Below are positions 1 through 6,089 of a stretch of DNA of 18,349 nucleotides, in pieces (within the stretch, counting starts at the first letter, position 1; every line of letters starts with the position of its first letter). A program made the translations under genes and the position numbers. Source of the stretch: Pelethousia sp002409725 (GTDB lineage Bacteria; Bacillota; Clostridia; Christensenellales; CAG-138). Location: NCBI GenBank assembly GCA_937915455.1, contig CALDNN010000124.1:1-18349 (forward strand), given 5' to 3'. Under the pieces are notes generated by a model. The model ran no database searches and had not been told where the DNA came from. It saw only the letters and a program-made list of their open reading frames with translations.

Positions 1-298
1 GGAAGAAGCCGAATACCGCAGCCAGCGCCGTGCCGGCCGTGGCCTCATCGCCATGAACCTCACGGAGAAAACCGGTGAGCTGGTTTGCATGAAGATGGTG
101 GATGGCACCGAAGACGTGATGATGATCCGCGACGACGGCACCCTCATCCGCATGAACGTGGAGCAGATCCGCATCATCTCCCGCAATACCCAGGGCGTGA
201 AACTTATGCAGGTACCCGAGGGCGCCCGCGTGGCCAGCGTCGCCATCGTGCCCCCTGCGGAGGAAGAGGATGGAGAGGGAGACGAGGTTACGGAGTAA
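1..298 (+). CDS. gyrA: DNA gyrase subunit A, C-terminal end (5' truncated)
   Basis: The frame is open from base 2 to the TAA at 296-298 and gives the last 98 residues of a gyrase A subunit. GyrA is the DNA-cleaving and wrapping subunit of the type II topoisomerase that introduces negative supercoils. What is visible is the last part of the beta-pinwheel C-terminal domain: a GyrA-box-like stretch (YRSQRRAGRG), then LTEKTGELV, a strand pattern with DVMMIRDDGTLIRM, and the blade-end signature RNTQGVKLM followed by EGARVASVAIV. The protein ends in an acidic tail (EEEDGEGDEVTE), as many GyrA proteins do. ParC is the alternative, but the RNTQGVKL ending and the acidic tail fit GyrA better. The catalytic tyrosine region lies outside the window. 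No U-tailed terminator follows; three hairpins start within 110 bases of the stop. Confidence 0.88.
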   Translation, partial: EEAEYRSQRRAGRGLIAMNLTEKTGELVCMKMVDGTEDVMMIRDDGTLIRMNVEQIRIISRNTQGVKLMQVPEGARVASVAIVPPAEEEDGEGDEVTE

Positions 299-460
299 GG
301 GACGCAGGGGCTCTACCCCTGTAACCCCGCCCGCTTTTGCCCCGAAACGCCTTGGCGTTTCGTGATTTCATCGAGGTGCTATGCGTTTGGCCCTGCGGGG
401 CACAAACGCAACCTTAAAAAGCGGGGGAAAACTGCGTAGAATAATATAATAGTTTTACCA

Positions 461-489
461 CCTGCGGCGCATATCGGATGCGCCGCAGG
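461..489. repeat. Palindromic hairpin, GGCGCAT-N5-ATGCGCC family, copy 1
   Basis: CCTGCGGCGCAT (461-472) is perfectly complementary to ATGCGCCGCAGG (478-489), giving a 12-pair stem with loop ATCGG. The central GGCGCAT-N5-ATGCGCC is shared with the hairpins at 3399-3431 and 8937-8957. There is no T tract on either side. Confidence 0.75.
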
Positions 490-550
490 AAGATAGGAAA
501 GAGCAGAAAAGCTAACAAATAGTACAAACCTGAACGGAACCGGAGTGTGT

Positions 551-650
551 GGGAGGGCCGGAGCCGAGCGCCGCCAGTGGCGGATGAAGCGAGGCGGAAG
601 CCCGGTGAGCAAAGGAGCAGCGCGGCCGATGTGACAATTGCGAACTGAGT
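551..650. repeat. Dispersed intergenic repeat, copy A
   Basis: The core (561-628) begins GAGCCGAGCGCCGCC, continues GCGGATGAAGCGAGGCGGA and then GAGCAAAGGAGCAGCGCG. It matches 13719-13785 in the same orientation with about nine in ten bases identical. A second shared block, ATTGCGAACTG, follows in both copies. Weaker similarity (an AGAT...AAAGAGCAGAAA-like stretch) suggests the unit may start near 490. An internal hairpin CCGCC-AGT-GGCGG (571-583) is kept in altered form in copy B. The two copies differ by a one-base indel in the core and a larger one after it, which argues against a coding repeat. The copy ends about 29 bases before the CCA-adding enzyme start codon. Boundaries are uncertain from two copies. 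Confidence 0.75.
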
Positions 651-678
651 TGGTTAACCCCCACAAAAAGAAAAAACG

Positions 679-2055
679 ATGCAAGAACAACCCATCCCAA
701 CCGAACTAACCACGTTGGCCCGCCTGTTCCAGAAAGCGGGCTTTTCGCTCTATGGCGTGGGGGGAATGGTACGCAACCCCTTGCTGGGCCTGCCCATCAG
801 CGATATGGATATCGCCAGCGGCCTGCGGCCGGAGGCGGTGCTGGCCCTTTGTAAGGAAAACGGGCTCGCATGCGTGCCCAAAGGAATCGCCTTCGGGATG
901 GTTGAGGTGCATGTGGGCAGCCTCGCCTTCGAGCATACCACGTTCCGGGCGGATACCTACGGCCCGGGCGGCGGGCATCGGCCCACGGCGGTGCATTTCT
1001 CCGATACGGTTGAGGCGGACGCCTTCCGCCGGGATTTCACGGTAAACGCGCTCTATCGCGATCTGACGAGCGGCGAATTGATCGATCCCACAGGCGGCCT
1101 GGCCGATCTGGAGGCGAAGCTATTAAGGGCCACCAGCCCGGACCCGGCGCTCATCATGAGAGACGACGCGCTAAGGGTGATGCGCCTGGCCCGCTTTGCG
1201 GCGGAGCTGGGGTTTGAGGCCGAGCAAGGCACCTTCCAAGCTGCGCAGGCGCATGCCGGCGGGCTAAAGGATATCTCCGGCGAGCGCATACGCGATGAAT
1301 TGAGTAAAATCCTATTGGCGGATGTCAAATACGGCATCGCTAGCCCGGGCGCGGTCTATAAGGGCCTGGCGCTGCTGGATGCGCTGGGCGCGCTGGATGT
1401 GATCCTGCCCGAGCTGACCAAGGGCCGGGGCGTTGCGCAGCGGCAGCAATACCACGCCTATGATGTGCTGGGCCACTGCCTGCACGCGGCGGATGCGGCG
1501 GAAGCATCCGGCGGGCTATCGCTAAGGCTGGCCGCTCTTTTGCACGATGTAGGCAAGCCCGTGGCCATGGCGAAATCGGGCCGCATGTACGACCACGATA
1601 AGCTGGGCGCGCCCATTGCCAGGGAGATCCTCACCAGGCTGCGCTATCCGGCCACGGTGATAAGCGAGGTAAGCGCGCTGGTGGCCGGGCATATGTATGA
1701 TTTGGATGGCAAGGCCAAGGAGAGCACGCTTAGGCGCAAATTCGTGGATTGGGGCTATGAGCGCAGCCGGGCCATGGCGGCCCTGCGCCGCGCGGATGTA
1801 ATCGGCAGCGGCAAGGAGGGCAGCCTGGCCACAGCGGCGCGCTGGGACGCCGTTTTGGACGCGATGCGGGCCGAGGGAGCGCCCTTTACGGAGGGCGAGC
1901 TGGCCGTGACCGGCGAGATGCTGATGGCGGAGCTGGGCCTTGAACCGGGGCCGGCAGTGGGGCGCATCAAGCGGGCGCTTTTATATCACTGCGCCATGCG
2001 GCCAAGGGATAACGAGCGGGCGCGGCTTTTGCGATTGGCGCGGGATGCACGGTAG
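679..2055 (+). CDS. cca: CCA-adding tRNA nucleotidyltransferase (class II, with HD domain)
   Basis: The 458-residue protein belongs to the poly(A) polymerase/CCA nucleotidyltransferase family, which adds or repairs the 3' CCA of tRNAs in the cytosol. The N-terminal head has the nucleotidyltransferase signature GVGGMVRNPLLG...SDMDIA, with catalytic carboxylates D42 and D44. RRDFTVNALY (117-126) is the second family motif, and RDDALRVMRLARFAAELGF is the RNA/NTP-binding motif that follows. An HD domain lies in the second half (LHDVGKP, H289-D290), as in CcaA/PcnB-like proteins of Gram-positives. One oddity is that the usual VRD of the first motif reads VRN. The start is the first ATG of the frame. 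No Shine-Dalgarno sequence is visible upstream, only an A-rich run, and repeat copy A ends close by. Members of this family can be full CCA enzymes or split C- or A-adding enzymes, and sequence reading alone does not separate these. Confidence 0.9.
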   Translation: MQEQPIPTELTTLARLFQKAGFSLYGVGGMVRNPLLGLPISDMDIASGLRPEAVLALCKENGLACVPKGIAFGMVEVHVGSLAFEHTTFRADTYGPGGGHRPTAVHFSDTVEADAFRRDFTVNALYRDLTSGELIDPTGGLADLEAKLLRATSPDPALIMRDDALRVMRLARFAAELGFEAEQGTFQAAQAHAGGLKDISGERIRDELSKILLADVKYGIASPGAVYKGLALLDALGALDVILPELTKGRGVAQRQQYHAYDVLGHCLHAADAAEASGGLSLRLAALLHDVGKPVAMAKSGRMYDHDKLGAPIAREILTRLRYPATVISEVSALVAGHMYDLDGKAKESTLRRKFVDWGYERSRAMAALRRADVIGSGKEGSLATAARWDAVLDAMRAEGAPFTEGELAVTGEMLMAELGLEPGPAVGRIKRALLYHCAMRPRDNERARLLRLARDAR

Positions 2056-2236
2056 TCCTTAGTAAAGTTAACATTTCGTGACAAAGCGGCCGAAATGGCC
2101 ATTCCTACCGCTTAAGGCTTGCATTGCAGGGCGAAAGCAGGTAAAATAAACTGACTCATTATGTGGGAATAAATTTATTTGATCATATAGACGGCAAGGC
2201 GCGCCTTTACAGGCTGCGCTCGGGGAGGAAGATAGC
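2056..2236 (+). promoter_or_regulatory. Intergenic region with promoter for the alpha/beta hydrolase gene
   Basis: A good sigma-A-type promoter is visible: TTGCAT (2119-2124), a 17-base spacer and TAAAAT (2142-2147), predicting a start near 2154 and a leader of about 80 bases. The leader contains the perfect palindrome AATAAATTTATT (2168-2179) and ends with a GGGGAGGA ribosome binding site (2222-2229) eight or so bases before a GTG start. Upstream, AAGCGG (2084-2089) can pair with CCGCTT (2108-2113), a weak candidate for the end of the cca transcript without a T tract. Confidence 0.6.
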
Positions 2237-3292
2237 GTGGCACTTTCGTTGGAAGTTAAAAAATTTATCAACTCCGAGCATGTAGGTAAATATGTGGATA
2301 TCTACCTGCCCTTGGAGACGCTGCCCCAGCAGCCGAAAAAGAAGCGGCAGCCCAAGCGGGAAGCTGCGGCGGTTCAGGATGACGATATTAAAGAAGACGG
2401 CCCGATTGAGGGCGTGCAGGATGGGCTGGGTGAAAACGCCGCCCAGGCCGAGCCGCAGATCGAAGAGCCGGAAGGCCCGGAGGCTGCCTATGAAACCGTG
2501 CGCATCCACTATATGGAAGAGGGCAACGGCGAGCCGCTGATTTTGGTGCACAGCATCGGCCAATCCATATATACCTGGCGCAGCCTCTTCTACAGCATGG
2601 CCCAGAGCTACCGGGTGATCGCAGTAGATCTGCCCGGCTTCGGCTATTCCGGAAGGCCTGAGGAATACAGCTATACCATCGAAGAGCAATCCCGCTCCCT
2701 CGAGCTGTTTTTAGACGCCATCGGCATCGAATCCGCGCATTTCATGGCCTTTTCCATGGGCTCGGGCTATGTGATGGATCTTTGCCTGCGCCACCCCGAG
2801 CGGGTGGGCCGCGTGGTGCTGCTGGCGCCCGGCGGCATGGCGCCGGAAATGCCCTTGGCCATCAAGCTGCTCGATAGCAGCCTTTTCGGCGGCATCGCTT
2901 CCATCATCTTCGGCATGCGCACGTTGGAGAACGTGCTCAGCGAATGCTTTTTCGACCAGACCGTGGGCGTGAAGCCGGATGTGATCGAGGAATACTACAA
3001 AACCATCTGCGACTCCGCAGCCCGCCGCGCCCTGCGCCTCAGCTTCCACAATTACGACGATGAGAACTGGCTGGCGCATCTCCGGGCAGCCGAAATGCCC
3101 GTGCTCATTCTTTTGGGCGCTGAGGATAAATGGCGCACCACGGACCAGGCCGAACTGATCCACGCCGCCATCCCGGACGCAGGCTATTCCCTCATCCGCA
3201 ACGCGGGTCACCTGCTCCACGAAGAAAAGCCCGATAAGGTGATGGCCGCCCTGCTGGAGTTCATCCCCGTTATCAGCCCGGAAGTTGAATAA
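2237..3292 (+). CDS. Alpha/beta hydrolase fold protein with charged N-terminal extension
   Basis: The protein has 351 residues. Residues about 98-345 form an alpha/beta hydrolase domain: LILVHSIGQS (oxyanion-hole loop), VDLPGFGYSGRP, the nucleophile elbow MAFSMGSG with S173, the acid D297 in LGAEDKW, and H325 in NAGHLLHEEKP. The full Ser-Asp-His triad is therefore present, although the elbow reads A-F-S-M-G where the family consensus is G-x-S-x-G. Residues 1-95 are unusual: a short hydrophilic start, a basic patch (PKKKRQPKRE, about 33-42), then a long acidic, probably disordered stretch. There is no signal peptide, so a cytosolic location is expected. The gene starts with GTG behind a clear GGGGAGGA site, has its own promoter, and ends at a hairpin terminator, so it is a single-gene transcription unit. 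The substrate cannot be told; esterases, haloalkane dehalogenase-like and C-C bond hydrolases share this pattern. Confidence 0.82.
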   Translation: MALSLEVKKFINSEHVGKYVDIYLPLETLPQQPKKKRQPKREAAAVQDDDIKEDGPIEGVQDGLGENAAQAEPQIEEPEGPEAAYETVRIHYMEEGNGEPLILVHSIGQSIYTWRSLFYSMAQSYRVIAVDLPGFGYSGRPEEYSYTIEEQSRSLELFLDAIGIESAHFMAFSMGSGYVMDLCLRHPERVGRVVLLAPGGMAPEMPLAIKLLDSSLFGGIASIIFGMRTLENVLSECFFDQTVGVKPDVIEEYYKTICDSAARRALRLSFHNYDDENWLAHLRAAEMPVLILLGAEDKWRTTDQAELIHAAIPDAGYSLIRNAGHLLHEEKPDKVMAALLEFIPVISPEVE

Positions 3293-3305
3293 AATCTTCT
3301 AAAAA

Positions 3306-3340
3306 TAAAGGGACTGCCACCGGCGGTTCCTTTTCTTATT
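3306..3340 (+). terminator. Rho-independent terminator of the hydrolase gene
   Basis: GGGACTGCC (3310-3318) pairs with GGCGGTTCC (3322-3330) through nine pairs including two G-U wobbles, with loop ACC. An A-rich run precedes the stem and TTTTCTTATT follows it. It sits 18 bases past the hydrolase stop codon. Confidence 0.8.
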
Positions 3341-3398
3341 CCCCCTCCCCCCGCCCGCCGGGAAAAATGGTTGAAAGCCGGGCGCTCCTTACAAATAC

Positions 3399-3431
3399 GC
3401 GGCCCGGCGCATGCGATATGCGCCGGGCCGC
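3399..3431. repeat. Palindromic hairpin, GGCGCAT-N5-ATGCGCC family, copy 2
   Basis: GCGGCCCGGCGCAT (3399-3412) is perfectly complementary to ATGCGCCGGGCCGC (3418-3431), a 14-pair stem with a 5-base loop. On the minus strand the centre reads GGCGCATATCGCATGCGCC, which differs from copy 1 at one base in 19. It lies between the convergent hydrolase and ribU genes, about 75 bases past the ribU stop codon. It could act as a ribU terminator, but only GTATTTGT follows it on that strand. Confidence 0.75.
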
Positions 3432-3504
3432 TGACCGTAATAAACGGCCTTCTTCCCAAACAGTAAACACGAACCACGGGCCCCGAGCCGCCGTCTGCGT
3501 AAGA

Positions 3505-4074
3505 CTAGTCTGTTTTGGTTCCCCAGCGGGTGTCCCGTATCCGCAAAAGCTTGCCCGCACGCTTATACACGAGGAAGATGACCGCAGAGTTGACCCCGCC
3601 CTTGATTAGGTTAAAGGGGATAATGATGGGCCAGATCAGGGCCTTTACCACCTCGAGGGGCGCGCCGTTGTAGTGCACGGTGAGCCAGAGGTTGAGGGGA
3701 ATCATCAGGGCCGTCCTGGTAAGGATCCCGGCGATGAGGGCGATGATTGCGCCTTTGCGGCTATGGCGGTAGTTGTAGATCAGCCCCGCTACCAGCACGA
3801 AGCCGCCTGTGGCGATAAAGTGCATCAAGCCGCCCACCCAGCCGCTTTGCGGGGAGACCAGCAGCCATTGCAGCAGGCTGACCACAGCGGTGAGCAATAG
3901 GCCAGCGCCCGGGCCATACATAAAGGTGCCGATGAGGAGGGGCACATCCGCCATATCGTATTCAAGGTAGGGCGCAGAGGGAAAAATAGGGAAACGCACC
4001 AGGTACATCAGAACCAGGGAAAGGGCCGTCAGCAGAGCCATCTTCACCAGGCTCTCCACTTTTTTGCTTCGCAT
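3505..4074 (-). CDS. ribU: ECF transporter riboflavin-specific S component, RibU family
   Basis: The 189-residue integral membrane protein has five to six hydrophobic segments. It carries the RibU-type signature RFPIFPSAPYLEYDMADVPLLIGTFMYGPGAGLL near residues 27-60, and a conserved glycine/aromatic stretch (GWVGGLMHFIATGGFVLVAGLIY). RibU binds riboflavin at the outer face and works with the shared ECF module (EcfA, EcfA', EcfT), which is not in this window. Assignment to riboflavin is strongly backed by the FMN riboswitch directly upstream. The start ATG (4072-4074) follows a GGAGG site nine bases away. The gene has its own promoter and so is independently controlled although it lies directly downstream of the dehydrogenase gene. 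Length and motifs are normal for the family. Confidence 0.92.
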   Translation of the reverse strand: MRSKKVESLVKMALLTALSLVLMYLVRFPIFPSAPYLEYDMADVPLLIGTFMYGPGAGLLLTAVVSLLQWLLVSPQSGWVGGLMHFIATGGFVLVAGLIYNYRHSRKGAIIALIAGILTRTALMIPLNLWLTVHYNGAPLEVVKALIWPIIIPFNLIKGGVNSAVIFLVYKRAGKLLRIRDTRWGTKTD

Positions 4075-4083
4075 CGATCTTTA

Positions 4084-4100
4084 CCTCCAATCTTGATTGG
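4084..4100 (-). promoter_or_regulatory. ribU ribosome binding site overlapped by a small hairpin
   Basis: In the mRNA, CCAATC-AA-GATTGG (4100-4087) forms a perfect six-pair hairpin. Its last two bases are the first two of the Shine-Dalgarno sequence GGAGG (4088-4084). The stem therefore touches the ribosome binding site. Whether it is regulatory is inference. Confidence 0.5.
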
Positions 4101-4110
4101 GGCTGCCGGC

Positions 4111-4141
4111 AAAAGGAAAGCCCCTGCGCATAGGCAGGGGC
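4111..4141 (-). terminator. Riboswitch expression-platform terminator upstream of ribU
   Basis: In the transcript, GCCCCTGC (4141-4134) pairs with GCAGGGGC (4127-4120) with a six-base loop and is followed by CTTTCCTTTT. It sits between the FMN aptamer and the ribU start codon, which is the expected place for an intrinsic terminator that stops transcription when FMN is bound. Confidence 0.8.
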
Positions 4142-4157
4142 AAAGGAAGCTTTCGCA

Positions 4158-4300
4158 CAGCCTCTTCCATCCGGACTATACCGTCGGTACCGGGATTGCA
4201 CCGGTTCGGCGGGGTTTTTGAAGCACCCCGTTCGCGGACTCGTCGGCATATCGTATGCCGCATTACCGCCGGTGTGGAATTTCACCACCCCCTGAAGCTG
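4158..4300 (-). promoter_or_regulatory. FMN riboswitch (RFN element)
   Basis: Read on the minus strand, the conserved RFN blocks appear in order: AGGGGGUGGUGAAAUUCC, ACACCGGCGGUAAU, a variable stem GGCAUA-CGA-UAUGCC, GAGUCCGCGA, a second variable stem (GGGGUGCUUC...CCCC), AACCGGUGCAAUCCCGGU and ACCGACGGUAUAGUCCGGAUG. The closing stem pairs CAGC (4300-4297) with GCTG (4161-4158). The element binds flavin mononucleotide and normally lowers expression of riboflavin uptake or synthesis genes. Here it leads into a terminator and then ribU, so control by premature termination is the likely mechanism. Confidence 0.96.
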
Positions 4301-4306
4301 GTTATA

Positions 4307-4335
4307 AGTATACGCGAATTGGGCGCATTATGCAA
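4307..4335 (-). promoter_or_regulatory. Promoter of the FMN riboswitch/ribU transcript
   Basis: On the minus strand TTGCAT (4335-4330), a 17-base spacer and TATACT (4312-4307) form a good sigma-A promoter. The predicted start near 4300 coincides with the first base of the RFN closing stem. The promoter lies just past the stop codon of the dehydrogenase gene. Confidence 0.8.
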
Positions 4336-4350
4336 GGGGTATATACGGCC

Positions 4351-5289
4351 TTATGAAAAGAGGCACTTGGCCAGGCGGATGATCCGTTCATCCCGCCTGC
4401 GGATGGCCGCCGAGTCCTTTCCATCGCTGTAATCATAAAAGCCCTTTCGGCTCTTAACGCCCAGGCTCCCCTGCTCGACCAGGCCGTGCAGCAGCGGATC
4501 CGGGCCCTTAGCGGCGCTCAATTGACCGAAAAGGCGGGTGGAGACCTTGTCAAAATTATCCAGCCCGGCCAGATCTGCCGTATCGAAGGGGCCAAGGCAG
4601 GCGTAGCGCACGCCCAGGCCGTATTTCACGGTGTTATCCACATCCTCCACGCTGGCAGCGCCGCTCTCCACGATGTGCAGCGCCTCCCGCAAGAGGGCAA
4701 ATTGCAGCCGGTTGGTGATGAAGCCGGGGATATCCCGCTCGAGCACTACGGGCTTTTTGCCGAGGAAGGTCACGATATCCACCATGGCAGCCATGGTTTC
4801 GGGTGCGGTCTTTTCGCCCTTGACCACCTCGCACAGGGGGATCAGGTGCGGCGGGTTAAGCCAGTGCTGGCCGGCAAAGCGCTCCGGCCCCGTGATAGCC
4901 TCGCCGATCTCGCCTATGGAAAGGCCGGAGGTATCCGTGGCGAGGAGGGCGTTTGTCTGGGCCAGCGCGGAGGCTTCTTTCCAAAAGCTTTGCTTGGCGG
5001 AGAGGTTTTCCGTGATATTCTCCAAAATGAGGAAGGCGCTTTGGAAGCAGGCTTTGTCGCTGGTGTAATCGATACGCCCGAGGATGGCTTCGGCCTCGTC
5101 CGGCGAAAGCATACCCTCGGCAAGCAGGGTTTGCAGGCTGGCGGCCAGGCGGCCGCGGCCCCTGGCAAGCTCATCCTCGCAGAGGTCGTAGAGGGTTACG
5201 GAAAAGCCCGCTTTGGCATATACCAGCGCCAGGGAAGCGCCCATCACGCCCGCGCCCGCGAGTACGGCCCTTTTGCCTGTGTAATCCAT
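4351..5289 (-). CDS. 3-hydroxyacyl-CoA dehydrogenase family protein
   Basis: This 312-residue cytosolic oxidoreductase interconverts a 3-hydroxyacyl substrate and its 3-keto form with NAD(H). The Rossmann motif GAGVMG is at 12-17, followed by an acidic residue at the end of beta-2 (TLYDLCED) that favours NAD. The middle has TDTSGLSIGEIGEAI and the catalytic-histidine block GQHWLNPPHLIPLCEVVKG. The C-terminal dimerisation domain has IPGFITNRLQFALLREA and GVKSRKGFYDY. The length matches single-domain enzymes such as 3-hydroxybutyryl-CoA dehydrogenase. However, the H-W-x-N-P-P-H block differs from the usual H-F-F-N-P, and no thiolase, crotonase or acyl-CoA dehydrogenase gene is nearby, so hbd is not assigned. 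Carnitine- or gulonate-dehydrogenase-like relatives are possible. The gene follows tatD by 24 bases with an AAAGGGGG site, so it is probably co-transcribed with it. Confidence 0.82.
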   Translation of the reverse strand: MDYTGKRAVLAGAGVMGASLALVYAKAGFSVTLYDLCEDELARGRGRLAASLQTLLAEGMLSPDEAEAILGRIDYTSDKACFQSAFLILENITENLSAKQSFWKEASALAQTNALLATDTSGLSIGEIGEAITGPERFAGQHWLNPPHLIPLCEVVKGEKTAPETMAAMVDIVTFLGKKPVVLERDIPGFITNRLQFALLREALHIVESGAASVEDVDNTVKYGLGVRYACLGPFDTADLAGLDNFDKVSTRLFGQLSAAKGPDPLLHGLVEQGSLGVKSRKGFYDYSDGKDSAAIRRRDERIIRLAKCLFS

Positions 5290-5313
5290 CGTTTTTCCCC
5301 CTTTGTTTTGATA

Positions 5314-6087
5314 TCAAGCCTGCAGGCCAAAGGCCGCACAGGCGTTTTGCCAGGTGATCTCGGCCAGATCTTCCTCCCCCACCCCGTGGATCTCGGCCAG
5401 CTTTTGCAGCACCAGCGGTAGCAGGCGGGATTCATTGCGCTCGCCCCGGTGGGGCACGGGGGCCATGTAGGGGCAATCCGTTTCGATGAGCAAGCGTTCG
5501 AGGGGCACGGCTGCGGCGCTCTCCGCCACCTTGCGCGCGTTGTGGAAGGTCACGGAGCCGCCAAAGGCTACATACAGCCCCAGGCCTACGCATTCCTTGG
5601 CGATCTCGGGGCTGCCGGAGAAGCAATGCATCACGCCCCGAAGGCCCTGCTTATGCGCCCGCAGAATATCCATGGCGTCGCCATAGGCCTCGCGCACATG
5701 CAGCACCACGGGCAGGTTCAGCTCTCTAGCCAAAACAAGCTGCTGCTCAAAGGCCCGGCGCTGCACCTCCCGGGGATAAAAATCGTAATGATAATCCAGG
5801 CCGATCTCGCCCAGGGCCACGGCCTTATCCTCTGTGCGGAGCAGGCGGGCCAGCTCGGCCAGCGCGCCCGCATCGGCCTTGCCCGCTTCGTGCGGGTGGA
5901 TGCCCAGCGCGCAGTAGATGCCCGGGTAGCCGGCGCAAAGGGCCAGCGCCTTGGAAAAATCCGCGGGGTCGCAGGCCACTTCCAATATGCGCTCAACCCC
6001 GGCTGCGAATTGCGCGGCCAAAACCTCGGCCCTATCCGGGTCGAAGCGCTCATCGTTATAGTGGGCGTGGCTGTCGAAGATGCGCAT
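5314..6087 (-). CDS. tatD: TatD family metal-dependent hydrolase (DNase)
   Basis: The 257-residue TIM-barrel amidohydrolase has all the metal-ligand motifs of the TatD/YcfH family: DSHAHYND (H7, H9), LGIHPHE, GEIGLDYHYDFYP with the metal-binding glutamate, VVLHVREA, GVMHCFSGS and LIETDCPYMAP with the catalytic aspartate. Family members are metal-dependent 3'-5' exonucleases or DNases. In Firmicutes the gene often follows metG. The start ATG lies 2 bases past the gpsA-like stop codon, and its AAGGA site lies inside that gene, so translation is probably coupled. The length is normal. Confidence 0.93.
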   Translation of the reverse strand: MRIFDSHAHYNDERFDPDRAEVLAAQFAAGVERILEVACDPADFSKALALCAGYPGIYCALGIHPHEAGKADAGALAELARLLRTEDKAVALGEIGLDYHYDFYPREVQRRAFEQQLVLARELNLPVVLHVREAYGDAMDILRAHKQGLRGVMHCFSGSPEIAKECVGLGLYVAFGGSVTFHNARKVAESAAAVPLERLLIETDCPYMAPVPHRGERNESRLLPLVLQKLAEIHGVGEEDLAEITWQNACAAFGLQA

Positions 6088-6089
6088 AA

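Larger units (their letters stand above)
299..678. other. Intergenic region gyrA-cca: stacked hairpins plus repeat copy A
   Basis: No gene is seen in these 380 bases. In order there are: a small hairpin CAGGGG-CUCUA-CCCCUG (305-321); a perfect inverted repeat CGAAACGCC-TT-GGCGTTTCG (343-362); a 12-pair hairpin with one bulge, TGCGTTTG+GCCC paired to GGGC+CAAACGCA (382-410); an AT-rich patch with a perfect TATAAT at 445-450 but no convincing -35 box; the perfect 12-pair palindrome at 461-489; and dispersed repeat copy A (about 551-650). None of the hairpins is followed by a clean T tract, so gyrA termination here is inferred, not shown. If the TATAAT is a real -10 box, the transcript would start just before the 461-489 hairpin and read through the repeat into the CCA-adding enzyme gene. 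Confidence 0.6.

Noticed and set aside
343..362. The perfect inverted repeat after gyrA as an intrinsic terminator
   Set aside because: The spacer is only two bases and no T tract follows; it may still be a weak or factor-dependent end point.
379..690. Minus-strand frames over both repeat copies that share the peptide GRAAPLLTG-PPRFIR
   Set aside because: The shared peptide follows from DNA repeat identity. A one-base indel breaks the frame relation inside the core, and there is no start site or continued similarity on either side.
4230..4262. The GGCATATCGTATGCC stem as a fourth member of the palindromic hairpin family
   Set aside because: It is a variable stem inside the FMN riboswitch and lacks the GGCGCAT core.
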